From Alteribacter lacisalsi (GTDB lineage: Bacteria > Bacillota > Bacilli > Bacillales > Salisediminibacteriaceae), in assembly GCF_003226345.1 (NCBI RefSeq), contig NZ_PDOF01000001.1:1798001-1862000 (forward strand): a stretch of DNA of 64,000 bases, written 5' to 3'. A program made the position numbers and the translations under genes. The notes below the pieces were generated by a model. That model saw only the letters and a list, made by a program, of their open reading frames with translations. It was not told the DNA's origin and did no database searches. This document shows positions 20,651-29,214 of the stretch, piece after piece; position 1 is the stretch's first letter; each line of letters starts with the position of its first letter.

Positions 20651-20782
20651 ATGAACGAATTCGAAAAGAATGTACAGACGAAACGAAATGACTTCATTGA
20701 CAGTGCTGTCGGTTTTGTTGTCGTTTTCGGTTTCTTCACAACAATCTTTGTTGTTGCCCAGGCTATTGATCTGATCTGGTAA
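20651..20782 (+). CDS. yqzM: YqzM family small membrane protein
   Basis: A 43-residue protein beginning MNEFEKNVQTKRNDFIDSAV and ending AQAIDLIW, with one transmembrane helix (about residues 20-40). It closely resembles B. subtilis YqzM as I recall it (start MNEFEKNVQ, then KRND and an IDS.VGF block). A strong AGGAGGGAT lies 6-8 nt upstream of the ATG, and an intrinsic terminator follows. In B. subtilis yqzM likewise sits beside comEC. Function is unknown. It is too short for common ORF cut-offs. Confidence 0.88.
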   Translation: MNEFEKNVQTKRNDFIDSAVGFVVVFGFFTTIFVVAQAIDLIW

Positions 20783-20830
20783 TTACCACCTGTCACGCCC
20801 GGGTTACATAGCGAAAAAGCACCAGCCTGC

Positions 20831-20860
20831 ACACAACGCTTTCCCGGCGTTGTGTTTTTA
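20831..20860 (+). terminator. Terminator after yqzM
   Basis: ACACAACGC pairs with GCGTTGTGT around TTTCCCG, followed by TTTTATTT on the plus strand only. It lies just before the convergent comEC stop. Confidence 0.85.
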
Positions 20861-20868
20861 TTTGGCTC

Positions 20869-23172
20869 TCATTGTCTTTCTTGCGTTTCAGGCTCAACCA
20901 TAACTTTCACTTCTGTTATACCCTCTTCCCTCGTAAACCGGATGCTTACGTCCCCTTTCTCATCAGTGCGGTACACTCGCGCACCATTCGCTGCCAGCCT
21001 TGAGACCACCTCTGCAGAAGGATGTCCATGCCGGTTGTTTCTCCCAACAGGAATCAGGGAAATTCCCGGCCTGATCAGTTCCGCAAATTCAGGTATTGTG
21101 GAGCTGCTGCTTCCGTGGTGGGATGTTTTTAAAACATCAGCATCGAGGTCAGGGTAATCATGCAGGATTCTTCTTTCGGCCGCTTCTTCAATATCTCCGG
21201 TAAACAGCCACGACCGTCCTCCCATTAAACCCTGAAGTACGATGGAACGGTCGTTTTCCGTATTCTCTGTTCCGTTTGGAGATAACACCCGAAACTGTGC
21301 CCCGTTTGTGTTCCACACTGCGCCTTCCGAAACGTTAACAATCGGAACCGCGGCATCAGCGAGACAATCGTAAACCTCACGCTCCAGAGGACTGTCCATC
21401 CCTCCAATCGGATACAGAGCCATTCCAATTTTAATCTTTTCTGCCAATACACATACCTCTCCTATATGATCTGCGTGGCCGTGGGTTAAAATCAGCTTGT
21501 CAATCTCCGTAATGCCTCTCCCCTTAAGATGAGGAAGTATTACTCTTTCTCCAGGGCCTGCTGGTACAGGACCGTCACTGAATGGTACGAACCCACCGGT
21601 ATCAATGAGGTAAACCTTTTCCCTGAACGGCAGTTCTATTAATATGGCGTCACCCTGACCCACGTCCAGCATCGTGACTGTTCCTTCTTTGTTCAAATAT
21701 GGAAGGGCGAGCTGAATGAGGGCGGTTAGCAGGACGGCCGAGAGTAAGGGAGCACAGCGCCTGAAAGGCAGACGATCCCAGGCTGTAAAAAAGGCTATAA
21801 CTGAAATATACATGACGAAAACCATAACAGGGGAGGCCTGCCCGAATACGATGCGAAACAGGGAAAGATCATTCACCCAAAACATCACTTCATGGAACCA
21901 CTCAAGGGTAACCGCAGCAAAAATAAACAGCATTTTCGACAAAAGTGGAAACAGCATTAGAGAGAAAGTGATAAGCAACGATAAAGGCAAAATGATAAAT
22001 GAAATATAAGGGATAAAAATCAGATTAAACGGGATGCTCAAGAGGGAAAATTCGTGAAAATGAAATACAATAAGAGGAAAAGATGCCAGCTGCGCGAGGA
22101 AGGTCACACGCAGAAGAGTGACAATGCTGCCTGAAGGGCGGCTCAGAATCCGTCCCGAGAGAATCAGAACAAGCGTGGTGAGAAAAGAGAGCTGAAAACC
22201 AAGATGATAAAGAAGCCAGGGATCCCAAAGTAAAAGAAGAATAAATACAAAAGCAATGGTGTCGGCTGGTTTAACCGGCATGTTCATTTTAAGTGCGGCA
22301 ATAATGGCAAACGACATAAGTGAAGCCCGGGTCACACTTGGTGCCCCGCCTGCCATTACAATGTAGAAGGGAAGAAAAAATAAAATTCCGGTTAAGGAAG
22401 ACTCTTTAGTCACACCTGCACGCTGAAGTAAAAACAATACAAGGAAGATGACAAGACCAACGTGCAGACCGGATACTGCAAGAAGATGGCTTACACCGAT
22501 AATCTGATATGCCTCACGCTGATTTTCTTCCATCAGCGTCCTCTCACCGAATACAAGCGCCTGAATGACTGCGGCTGCACGTTTTTCGTTTTGGTTTTCG
22601 GCCAGTGCCTCGATCCCGCTAAGACCCTTGTTTCTTAATCTGTAAAGTACTCCCATAAGGTTATTTTCCGAGACGCACACGTACTCGCCGGCATAAAAAA
22701 GCCATTCAATTCCCTGCTGCTGCAAAAAGAAGCGATAGTCGAACCCGAATTCGTTCCATTTTGGTGATGGCCGTTCAAGCTTCCCTTTAAGGAGGCATTT
22801 GTCCCCGTATTCCGGGGCGTCCATCATTACAGGAACTGCAGCCTGGATCTTTTCCCCTTCTTCCGTTTTAAACACAAACCTCACTCCTGAGGGACGTTCC
22901 AAAGGAACAGAAATGACCGTGCCCCTGATTTGTGTTACATCCCCTGTATACACCGTCGTGTTTCCCGAAGCAGATAACCCGGTCCAAAACATGACCATTA
23001 TAAACCAGAACAGCATAAAACCGATCCAATAAAAACTTAATTTCTTCCTGTGAATAAACGTTAGTAAAAACGCAATTGCAGTGAAGACATATGTAAAGAA
23101 TGCGCCGCCTTCAAAAGCCCACATAACTGCTGCCAGTGTTATAAAAGCACAGAGAAACCAAGGTCGGATCAT
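20869..23172 (-). CDS. comEC: DNA uptake channel protein ComEC
   Basis: A 767-residue polytopic membrane protein that forms the channel for single-stranded transforming DNA. An N-terminal OB-like domain (DUF4131, about residues 30-170) precedes the Competence domain of many helices, with HLLAVSGLHVGLVIF and FFLPFYIVMAGGAPSVTRASLMS. The C-terminal metallo-beta-lactamase-like domain has TMLDVGQGDAILIELP and the metal motif LTHGHADHIGE, then KTSHHGSSSS. Length and order are like B. subtilis ComEC. It ends the comEA-comEB-comEC operon. Confidence 0.96.
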   Translation of the reverse strand: MIRPWFLCAFITLAAVMWAFEGGAFFTYVFTAIAFLLTFIHRKKLSFYWIGFMLFWFIMVMFWTGLSASGNTTVYTGDVTQIRGTVISVPLERPSGVRFVFKTEEGEKIQAAVPVMMDAPEYGDKCLLKGKLERPSPKWNEFGFDYRFFLQQQGIEWLFYAGEYVCVSENNLMGVLYRLRNKGLSGIEALAENQNEKRAAAVIQALVFGERTLMEENQREAYQIIGVSHLLAVSGLHVGLVIFLVLFLLQRAGVTKESSLTGILFFLPFYIVMAGGAPSVTRASLMSFAIIAALKMNMPVKPADTIAFVFILLLLWDPWLLYHLGFQLSFLTTLVLILSGRILSRPSGSIVTLLRVTFLAQLASFPLIVFHFHEFSLLSIPFNLIFIPYISFIILPLSLLITFSLMLFPLLSKMLFIFAAVTLEWFHEVMFWVNDLSLFRIVFGQASPVMVFVMYISVIAFFTAWDRLPFRRCAPLLSAVLLTALIQLALPYLNKEGTVTMLDVGQGDAILIELPFREKVYLIDTGGFVPFSDGPVPAGPGERVILPHLKGRGITEIDKLILTHGHADHIGEVCVLAEKIKIGMALYPIGGMDSPLEREVYDCLADAAVPIVNVSEGAVWNTNGAQFRVLSPNGTENTENDRSIVLQGLMGGRSWLFTGDIEEAAERRILHDYPDLDADVLKTSHHGSSSSTIPEFAELIRPGISLIPVGRNNRHGHPSAEVVSRLAANGARVYRTDEKGDVSIRFTREEGITEVKVMVEPETQERQ

Positions 23173-23266
23173 AAAGGGAGTCCTTCTTTCGGGGGGGAGT
23201 GGAAGTAATTCGGAGAATTTAAAAGGGGGACCGCCTCCTCCACCGGGAAAGAAGCGGCTTCAGCAT

Positions 23267-23839
23267 TTAATTGGATGTAGAGGTATACAGACGGTTCGCC
23301 TGTTCTTTAAGTTCGTAAAGCTCTTCTTCTTCCAGTCCGAGCTTTTCCAGTTCATTCAAGAGTCCTGCAGTGAAAGCGAGTTTTTCTTTATTTTGCGTGT
23401 CAAGAATCATCTCTTCCAGTTCCACCTGCTCTACCGCGACGCCCGCCTGCTCGAACAGATCAACTGCGTAAGGATGATTTTTATACTCAGTTGCAAAATA
23501 TACCTTTTTGATTCCTGCCTGAATGATTGCCTTGCAGCAGTTCAGACAAGGAAAGTGAGTCACATACATTTCAGCTCCTGCTGCGGGCACACCGAATTTC
23601 GCACACTGCAGGAGAGCGTTCATCTCTGCGTGAATAGTACGGACACAGTGTGAATCAATCACATAGCAGCCTTCGTCTATACAGTGTTTCCCACCGGAAA
23701 TCGAGCCGTTATACCCGCCGGCAATAATTCGTTTATCTCTTACAATTGTTGCTCCCACCATAAGGCGCGTACATGTAGATCTGAGAGCAAGCAAATGGCT
23801 TTGGGCCATAAAATACTGATGCCATGAAATTCGTTCCAC
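23267..23839 (-). CDS. comEB: ComE operon protein 2 (dCMP deaminase family)
   Basis: A 190-residue zinc deaminase of the dCMP deaminase family. The zinc and proton-shuttle motif is HAEMNALLQC, with the second cysteine pair in FPCLNCCKAI. The extra N-terminal zinc-binding segment seen in dCMP deaminases (CTRLMVGATIV ... GGKHCIDEGCYV) is present. The start is a GTG after AAGGAGG. In B. subtilis comEB is dispensable for transformation although it sits between comEA and comEC, and the product probably makes dUMP from dCMP. Confidence 0.93.
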   Translation of the reverse strand: MERISWHQYFMAQSHLLALRSTCTRLMVGATIVRDKRIIAGGYNGSISGGKHCIDEGCYVIDSHCVRTIHAEMNALLQCAKFGVPAAGAEMYVTHFPCLNCCKAIIQAGIKKVYFATEYKNHPYAVDLFEQAGVAVEQVELEEMILDTQNKEKLAFTAGLLNELEKLGLEEEELYELKEQANRLYTSTSN

Positions 23840-23916
23840 TCTTTTTCCTCCTTGCTCCTGGTGTTCTCTCCTAGTTTAGACAAGGTTCTCCCTCTTCGTC
23901 AATTGCCGGAGTCAGC

Positions 23917-24543
23917 TTACCGCAGACGAATCAGAGGTGAAAGCTGTTCAAACGTCCGTTCCCCGATACCTGGAACGGCCATGAGCTGTTCCAGTTCAGT
24001 AAACGGACCATGTTCTTCACGGTAATCGAGAATGGCACCGGCTTTTCCTGGGCCAATACCAGGCAGCGTTTCCAGCTCAGCCTGTCCGGCAGTATTGACG
24101 TTCAAACTGCTATCATCGCCATTTCCCTGGTTTGCCGTAACCGTCACACCAGTCAATTCATCTCCCTCTCCTGGAACATATATGACCATCTCGTCGTGCA
24201 CACGCTGAGCCAGGTTGACCGCATCTCTTTCCCCACTCTCAGTTACGCCGCCTGCTTTTTCAATAGCGTCGAGTACACGCATCCCTTCTTCCAGGAGATA
24301 AACCCCTGGTGCGGCCACCTCGCCTTTCACATCAACATAGATCGCCTGTATTTCCTGGGAAGAGTCTGCCTCCTCAGAAAAAGAAGCGTCATTACTCACT
24401 GCCGCAGCATCCCATTCTTCAAGCAAAACGTCTGATGCGCTGCCTCCTGAATATACTCGAAACAGGAGAAATAATATCACAACCGCCCCAATGGCAGCAG
24501 GAAACACGACCGGCCTGTAACGATCAAGAATTTTCATCATCAC
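23917..24543 (-). CDS. comEA: Competence DNA receptor ComEA
   Basis: A 208-residue membrane-anchored DNA-binding protein that receives double-stranded DNA during uptake. One N-terminal helix (about residues 13-30) anchors it. A SLBB-type domain follows (IYVDVKGEVAAPGVYLLEEG ... EMVIYVPGEGD), then the C-terminal helix-hairpin-helix pair LNVNTAGQAELETLPGIGPG and LMAVPGIGERTFEQL that binds DNA. It is the first gene of the comE operon; comER is divergent. Confidence 0.95.
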   Translation of the reverse strand: MMMKILDRYRPVVFPAAIGAVVILFLLFRVYSGGSASDVLLEEWDAAAVSNDASFSEEADSSQEIQAIYVDVKGEVAAPGVYLLEEGMRVLDAIEKAGGVTESGERDAVNLAQRVHDEMVIYVPGEGDELTGVTVTANQGNGDDSSLNVNTAGQAELETLPGIGPGKAGAILDYREEHGPFTELEQLMAVPGIGERTFEQLSPLIRLR

Positions 24544-24638
24544 TGCTCCTCTGCTTCGATTTGGCTTGGCACTGTTCTATCCGCATTCAGGGGTTCATAC
24601 AATGAAAGGAAAATACGTGTGAAAAGGAGGGGCATCGA

Positions 24639-25478
24639 TTGAGGAAAATCGGGATTATTGGTACCGGCAGTATGGGGAGGATTCTCATCGAAGCAATTCT
24701 GGAATCTCAGGCAGCCCTGCCCGCTCAATTGACCATTCATAATCGCACGATGGAAAAAGCATGCGCAATCGCAGAACAGTATAAAGGCGTAACCGTTTCA
24801 GCCGATCTGCGTTCGCTGATCCGCAAGTGTGACTGGGTCTTTCTCTGCGTCAAACCGCTTCAGATGATACCGATCCTGGAAGAATATAATGGCGATCTGA
24901 CAAAAGGGAAAACGCTGATCTCTATTACGAGTCCACTCTCTGTACCGCAGCTTGAGGGCATGATCACCTGCAAGGCAGTCAGGTTTGTGCCAAGCATCGT
25001 TAACCGTGCCGGACAGGGCGCATCACTGGTAACCTACGGGTTGAATGTGGATGAGGCACAGAAAAAAGAAATGAATGCATTCTTTTCCAATTTTTCCGCT
25101 CCGCTTGAAATCGACGAAGCCATTACAAGGGTTTCATCGGATATTGCCAGCTGTGGACCGGCTTTTATCAGCTTTTTAGTGGAAAAAATGATTGAAGCTG
25201 CTGTGGCAGAAACGAAGATCACAAGGAAGGAAGCTACTCACATTGCTGAGCATATGCTGATCGGCTACGGCGCTCTTCTTCAGGAGAAATTGTTTACCCT
25301 CTCCACATTGCAGAAAAGGGTTACGGTCCCTGGAGGCGTTACTGGTGAGGGACTGAAGGTACTCAGTGATGAAACAGGGGATATGTTCCACAAACTCTTC
25401 GTACGCACGCACGAAAAATTTGATGAAGATAAATACTTTATTCAAAAACAGCTTGAAAAGGAGCGCAGGGGTACATAA
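24639..25478 (+). CDS. comER: ComER, pyrroline-5-carboxylate reductase-like protein
   Basis: A 279-residue NAD(P)-binding protein related to ProC. The Rossmann motif GIIGTGSMGRILIEAIL opens the protein, and GGVTGEGLKVLSDE near the C-terminus resembles the ProC dimerisation and substrate region. The start is a TTG preceded by AAAAGGAGGGG. In B. subtilis comER is divergent from the comE operon and is not needed for competence; effects on sporulation and biofilm formation have been reported in B. cereus-group and B. subtilis strains. Biochemical role unproven. The terminator overlaps its last codons. Confidence 0.92.
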   Translation: MRKIGIIGTGSMGRILIEAILESQAALPAQLTIHNRTMEKACAIAEQYKGVTVSADLRSLIRKCDWVFLCVKPLQMIPILEEYNGDLTKGKTLISITSPLSVPQLEGMITCKAVRFVPSIVNRAGQGASLVTYGLNVDEAQKKEMNAFFSNFSAPLEIDEAITRVSSDIASCGPAFISFLVEKMIEAAVAETKITRKEATHIAEHMLIGYGALLQEKLFTLSTLQKRVTVPGGVTGEGLKVLSDETGDMFHKLFVRTHEKFDEDKYFIQKQLEKERRGT

Positions 25479-25499
25479 CCCGGCTGCTCCTTTTCTTTA
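25455..25499 (+). terminator. Terminator at the end of comER
   Basis: GAAAAGGAGC (25455-25464) pairs with GCTCCTTTTC (25486-25495), with inner GGGGT/ACCC pairing, then TTTAT. The hairpin includes the comER stop codon and faces the convergent yqeM. Confidence 0.8.
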
Positions 25500-25514
25500 T
25501 TCGACACAAGTCGA

Positions 25515-26252
25515 TTATTTCCTTCTTTTTTTTGCCTGAAAAAAAATGCGGTCAGTATGATGAACAGGTGCTTTTTCTCCAAACTCCGATGAAATCTCCA
25601 CAATATCAAAGCCGCACTCATCGAGAAGGGACGCGTATATAGATGAGTCAAAGGTCCGCTGGGTATGGGCTTCATCCACACGTGTGTATGTACCGTCTTC
25701 GTTCCTGATAAAAAATGTCAGGTCATGGTCAACACTATTTTCATATTCACCGGGTGAAGCATACCAGATATAGGAGACCTCTTCCCCGTTTTCAGCATAA
25801 ACTTTGTAATCAAACGCCGAATCGACCTTAAAGGAACTGTGCACGTCAAACAGGAGCGTTCCTCCTTCTTTGAGCGCCGAGGCAAATGAAGTAAATGCAT
25901 TTCTGATTTCCTCTTCGTCCAGAAGATAATTCATCCCGTCGCAGAATACGGTTACCGCATCCAATTCTGAGAACCCTTCCATTCTTTTCATATCCTGACA
26001 AATAAACGTAATTTGCTGTCCTTCTTCAAGCGCCTTTTGCTGGGCAACAGCAAGCATGTCCTCTGACAGATCAACCCCCGTCACCTGGTGACCCGCTTTA
26101 GCCATGCGCACAGTAAAAGTTCCCGTGCCGCAGGCCACATCAAGAAGTCTGGCGTGCTCAGGCAGTCTTTTAGCAGCATACTTCGTCCAGGAATCATACG
26201 GTGCATCTTCCATCAGCCGGTCGTAAACATATGCAAAGTGTTCGTATGGCAT
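25515..26252 (-). CDS. yqeM: Class I SAM-dependent methyltransferase YqeM
   Basis: A protein of about 245 residues with SAM motif I LLDVACGTGTFTVRMAKAGH, then VTGVDLSEDML and the acidic FCDGMNYLL segment of the YqeM family. The C-terminus is a beta-rich SAM methyltransferase cap. The substrate is unknown. The start at 26252 uses AGGTGAGG upstream; a GTG three codons earlier is possible. It immediately follows rsfS, as in Bacillus, and ends convergent with comER. Confidence 0.88.
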   Translation of the reverse strand: MPYEHFAYVYDRLMEDAPYDSWTKYAAKRLPEHARLLDVACGTGTFTVRMAKAGHQVTGVDLSEDMLAVAQQKALEEGQQITFICQDMKRMEGFSELDAVTVFCDGMNYLLDEEEIRNAFTSFASALKEGGTLLFDVHSSFKVDSAFDYKVYAENGEEVSYIWYASPGEYENSVDHDLTFFIRNEDGTYTRVDEAHTQRTFDSSIYASLLDECGFDIVEISSEFGEKAPVHHTDRIFFQAKKRRK

Positions 26253-26261
26253 CTCCCTCAC

Positions 26262-26618
26262 CTACGGCTTCAGTACAGGGTCAAGATTTACTTCTCTTGC
26301 ATCAGCCCATAGTTTTTCCAGATTGTAATACGTTCTGTCGTCTTTGTGGAACACGTGAACGATCACATCATTGAGATCAATCAGAATCCAGCGGGCCTGA
26401 TCAGTCCCTTCCAACCGTTTTACATCCGCGCCGGCTTCCTGAGCTTTCGTTTTTATTTCATGGGCAATGGCTTCCACCTGCTTCGGGGAATTACCGTGAC
26501 AGATTACAAAATAATCAGCCATTAGAGAAATGCCTTCCATATCAAGGGCTACAATGTTTTCTGCCCGTTTATCATCCGCGGCTGTTACCGCCAGGTCTAG
26601 TAGTTCTTTTGATTTCAT
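26262..26618 (-). CDS. rsfS: Ribosomal silencing factor RsfS
   Basis: A 118-residue RsfS/DUF143 protein that binds L14 and blocks 50S-30S joining under nutrient limitation. It shows the family blocks DYFVICHGNSPKQVEAIA and RWILIDLNDVIVHVFHKDDR, and ends with the W-aromatic segment LEKLWADAREV. Length is typical. It is followed without a gap by yqeM. In B. subtilis it directly follows yqeK; here a 258-bp gap with a repeat element separates them. Confidence 0.95.
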   Translation of the reverse strand: MKSKELLDLAVTAADDKRAENIVALDMEGISLMADYFVICHGNSPKQVEAIAHEIKTKAQEAGADVKRLEGTDQARWILIDLNDVIVHVFHKDDRTYYNLEKLWADAREVNLDPVLKP

Positions 26619-26685
26619 AAAGAATTTGAATCCTCCTTTTAATTACGGATCGAACTCCGTCAGGTTTGAAAAAAATGTTCCGGAA

Positions 26686-26866
26686 AGCTGTTTTCGAATA
26701 TATTGTTGCTTTTCTAAAGACTTAAATGAAGCGGAAGGCGGCGACTCCTGCGGGAATAGTATCAACTGAATGACCCCTCAGGGCGTTCTTCCCGAAAAGG
26801 CTGAAGCGATGCCCGCGGAAAGCATCCGCCTGTAGCGGAATAACCACATCTTTACAAGAAGATCAT
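26686..26866. repeat. Degenerate GC-rich repeat element between yqeK and rsfS
   Basis: The left end AGCTGTTTTCGAATATATTG resembles the ends of the 44014-44194 element, while the right end is decayed. The core has CGGCGACTCCTGCGGGAAT, GACCCCTCAGGG, AAAAGGCTGAAGCGATGCC and GCCCGCGGAAAGC, the same ordered blocks as the other copies. It splits yqeK from rsfS, which are adjacent in B. subtilis. Confidence 0.6.
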
Positions 26867-26876
26867 TTGGAAAAGA

Positions 26877-27443
26877 TTACTTTATTTTATCGGCAAGGTC
26901 GTTATATGCATGTATAGTGTCAGGAAAAACCGGCTGCCTTCTATTAACGAGAAATGTAACGGTGTTCGCAAGTGCCATGAAACACGCTTTGTCCAGAGAA
27001 GTTTCTGCTGCTTTTCTTACATCCTCCACACCAGGAAAGGTTCGGCCGGGTTCAATATAATCCGCGAGATATATGATCTTTTCAAGCAGACTCATACCAG
27101 CCTTTCCGGTAGTGTGATAGACAATCGCATCCAGCAGCTGCCGGTCTGTGACGCCCAACTCCTCTTTTACGAAAACCGCTCCGGCAGGGGCATGAAGAAT
27201 TGGATCACCGTAGCGGGTCCAGTCGTCGCTGAGCCAGACTGTACCGAGAATCGCCCGCTTCATCTCACCTGCAGGCCGGTATTTGGCATAATCGTGAAGA
27301 ATAGCGGCCATGCGGGCAGCTTCAACATCAGCACCGAACCGGTGGGCCAGTTTTTCCGCTGATTCCGTAACGCGGACCGTATGCTCATATCTGACAGGTT
27401 TAAGTTCTCTTCGGACTCTTTCCAAAGCCTGCTGTTCATTCAT
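26877..27443 (-). CDS. yqeK: YqeK, HD-domain Ap4A hydrolase
   Basis: A 188-residue HD-superfamily phosphohydrolase; YqeK proteins are symmetrical diadenosine tetraphosphatases. Metal-binding residues are seen in RYEHTVRVTESA (first His), ILHDYAK (HD), and the downstream PILHAPAGAVF and YHTTGKAGMS histidines. The start overlaps the 3' end of nadD by 8 nt, the usual nadD-yqeK coupling. Confidence 0.92.
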   Translation of the reverse strand: MNEQQALERVRRELKPVRYEHTVRVTESAEKLAHRFGADVEAARMAAILHDYAKYRPAGEMKRAILGTVWLSDDWTRYGDPILHAPAGAVFVKEELGVTDRQLLDAIVYHTTGKAGMSLLEKIIYLADYIEPGRTFPGVEDVRKAAETSLDKACFMALANTVTFLVNRRQPVFPDTIHAYNDLADKIK

Positions 27444-28011
27444 AAAGACGGTGCTCCTTCATATATGCCATCACAGGTTCAGGAACGAGGAAAGAATGAA
27501 ACTGTTTGTTCTTAACCATTTCCCGGATCCCGGTTGATGACACGTCAAATTCAGGGCCTTCAAGAAGTGAGACCGGATACTTCCAGTCCGGACGTGACCG
27601 GTATCCGGGCCTTCTCATGCCTGTAAACGTAACAAGCTCGCAAATCCGGTCTATTCGGTACCATTCCTCAAGGGACTCAATACTATCGCCGCCAATGATA
27701 AAATAAAAAGTGTGATCGGGGAACAGTTCATGGAACTGTTCCAGTGTGTCTACAGTATAAGAAGGGCCTTCACGGTCAAATTCAGCGGTATTCAGTTTGA
27801 AGTAGGGCCGGAGCGCACAGACGCGAGAGACCATCTCCAGACGGTCCCTGCCGGTAGTGCAGCTTTTTTTCTCTTTATGCGGCGGCAGCCGATTCGGCAT
27901 CCACCATACTTCATCGAGAGATAGTGAAAGGTAGGCTGTTTCAGCAAGGACAGCATGCCCCAGATGCGGGGGATCAAATGTACCTCCGAGAATACCGACT
28001 CGTTTTCCCAT
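27436..28011 (-). CDS. nadD: Nicotinate-nucleotide adenylyltransferase
   Basis: A 191-residue nucleotidyltransferase that makes deamido-NAD from nicotinate mononucleotide and ATP. The family motif GILGGTFDPPHLGH is at the N-terminus, and the C-terminal block FDVSSTGIREMVKN provides the ISSTxIR-type ATP site. Length matches B. subtilis NadD. It lies 12 nt after yhbY and overlaps yqeK. Confidence 0.96.
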   Translation of the reverse strand: MGKRVGILGGTFDPPHLGHAVLAETAYLSLSLDEVWWMPNRLPPHKEKKSCTTGRDRLEMVSRVCALRPYFKLNTAEFDREGPSYTVDTLEQFHELFPDHTFYFIIGGDSIESLEEWYRIDRICELVTFTGMRRPGYRSRPDWKYPVSLLEGPEFDVSSTGIREMVKNKQFHSFLVPEPVMAYMKEHRLYE

Positions 28012-28023
28012 TACGACACACCC

Positions 28024-28317
28024 TTATGGTAATTGAATCGTCTTCTGGTTCTCCGATTCCTTGTACAGCACAATTGTGCTGCCGATCACCTGAACTTTGT
28101 GAGCCCCTGCTCCTTCTGCAAGAGCATCGGCTACTTCACTTTTATCTTCAAAACAGTTCTGAAGGATACTTACTTTAATAAGTTCCCTTGCTTCGAGTGC
28201 TTCTTCAACCTGAGTGATCAGATTTTCATTTACACCGGCTTTACCAACCTGAAAGATCGGTTTAAGGTGATGGGCTTCTGCCCTTAAAAAGCGTTTTTGT
28301 TTTCCTGTGAGAGTCAT
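28024..28317 (-). CDS. yhbY: YhbY/YqeI RNA-binding protein (CRM domain)
   Basis: A 97-residue CRM-domain protein. It starts MTLTGKQKRFLRAEAHHLKPIF and contains the family GxxG-type loop in FQVGKAGVNENLI and VQVIGSTIVLYKES. CRM proteins associate with pre-50S particles. It belongs to the yqeG-yqeH-aroE-yhbY-nadD cluster of ribosome-assembly and metabolism genes. Confidence 0.93.
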   Translation of the reverse strand: MTLTGKQKRFLRAEAHHLKPIFQVGKAGVNENLITQVEEALEARELIKVSILQNCFEDKSEVADALAEGAGAHKVQVIGSTIVLYKESENQKTIQLP

Positions 28318-28344
28318 GATGATCTCCTTTCAAAATTAAAGTGT

Positions 28345-29193
28345 TCATTTATTACTTAACTGCTGTTTTTTCATTTCGAACAGCACCGCCTGCTTCATCG
28401 CTTCCCGTGGTGCTTTTTTTCCGGTCCACATTTCAAATGCCAGGGCGCCCTGATTGATAAACATTCCAATGCCGTTAAGGGTCTTAGCACCTTTTTTTTC
28501 TGCTTCCCTCAGCCAGCGGGTCTCCTCGGGATTATAAATAAGATCACATACCAGAGCATTCCGTTTCACCGTTTCAAGCGACATGGGCATCCTGTTCACG
28601 TCCGGAGACATTCCAATTGACGTTGTATTGATAATCAAATCATAGCCGGTAAAAGCCGCCTGCGCCATAGTAGCCGGCAGGACTCTTGAATCACACCACT
28701 TTTTACAGCGGACAGCAATCTCATTGGCTTTTGAAAGCGTCCGGTTCGTAATTGCCAGTTCCTTCACCCCGTGACGGGCAAAAGACACAGCCACTGCCCT
28801 GGAGGCACCGCCGGCTCCAATCAGGAGTACCCGTTTGCCGGATAAGTCCTCAACCTGTTCAAGTACCGAATCAAGAAAACCCTGGCCGTCTGTATTATAG
28901 CCGGTAAGCTTCCCATTTTCGTTAACGATGGTATTAACAGCACCTATTGCTTCTGCTTCCTCGGATACGGCATCCAGATGATCCATAACAGCGACCTTGT
29001 GCGGCAGGGTGATGTTCATTCCCCTGTATCCTTCGGACTTCATGCTTTTTATGCCATCTTCCAATTCCTCAGGTCCGATATCATAAGCTTCGTAGCTTCC
29101 TTCTATATTAAGTTCCCCCAGTGCCGCCTTGTGCATGACAGGTGACATGGAGTGTGCCACCGGGTGGCCGAAAACTCCCATGAGCAGTTTCAT
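28345..29193 (-). CDS. aroE: Shikimate dehydrogenase
   Basis: A protein of about 282 residues that reduces 3-dehydroshikimate with NADPH in the aromatic amino acid pathway. The substrate site is in GHPVAHSMSPVMHKAAL and NITLPHKVAVM (catalytic Lys). The Rossmann motif is VLLIGAGGASRAVA, and the NADP-binding TNRTLSKA follows. The ATG at 29193 is preferred because the GTG at 29205 overlaps the AAGGAG ribosome binding site. It lies 21 nt after yqeH. Confidence 0.95.
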   Translation of the reverse strand: MKLLMGVFGHPVAHSMSPVMHKAALGELNIEGSYEAYDIGPEELEDGIKSMKSEGYRGMNITLPHKVAVMDHLDAVSEEAEAIGAVNTIVNENGKLTGYNTDGQGFLDSVLEQVEDLSGKRVLLIGAGGASRAVAVSFARHGVKELAITNRTLSKANEIAVRCKKWCDSRVLPATMAQAAFTGYDLIINTTSIGMSPDVNRMPMSLETVKRNALVCDLIYNPEETRWLREAEKKGAKTLNGIGMFINQGALAFEMWTGKKAPREAMKQAVLFEMKKQQLSNK

Positions 29194-29214
29194 CTGTTGA
29201 ATCACTCCTTCACA

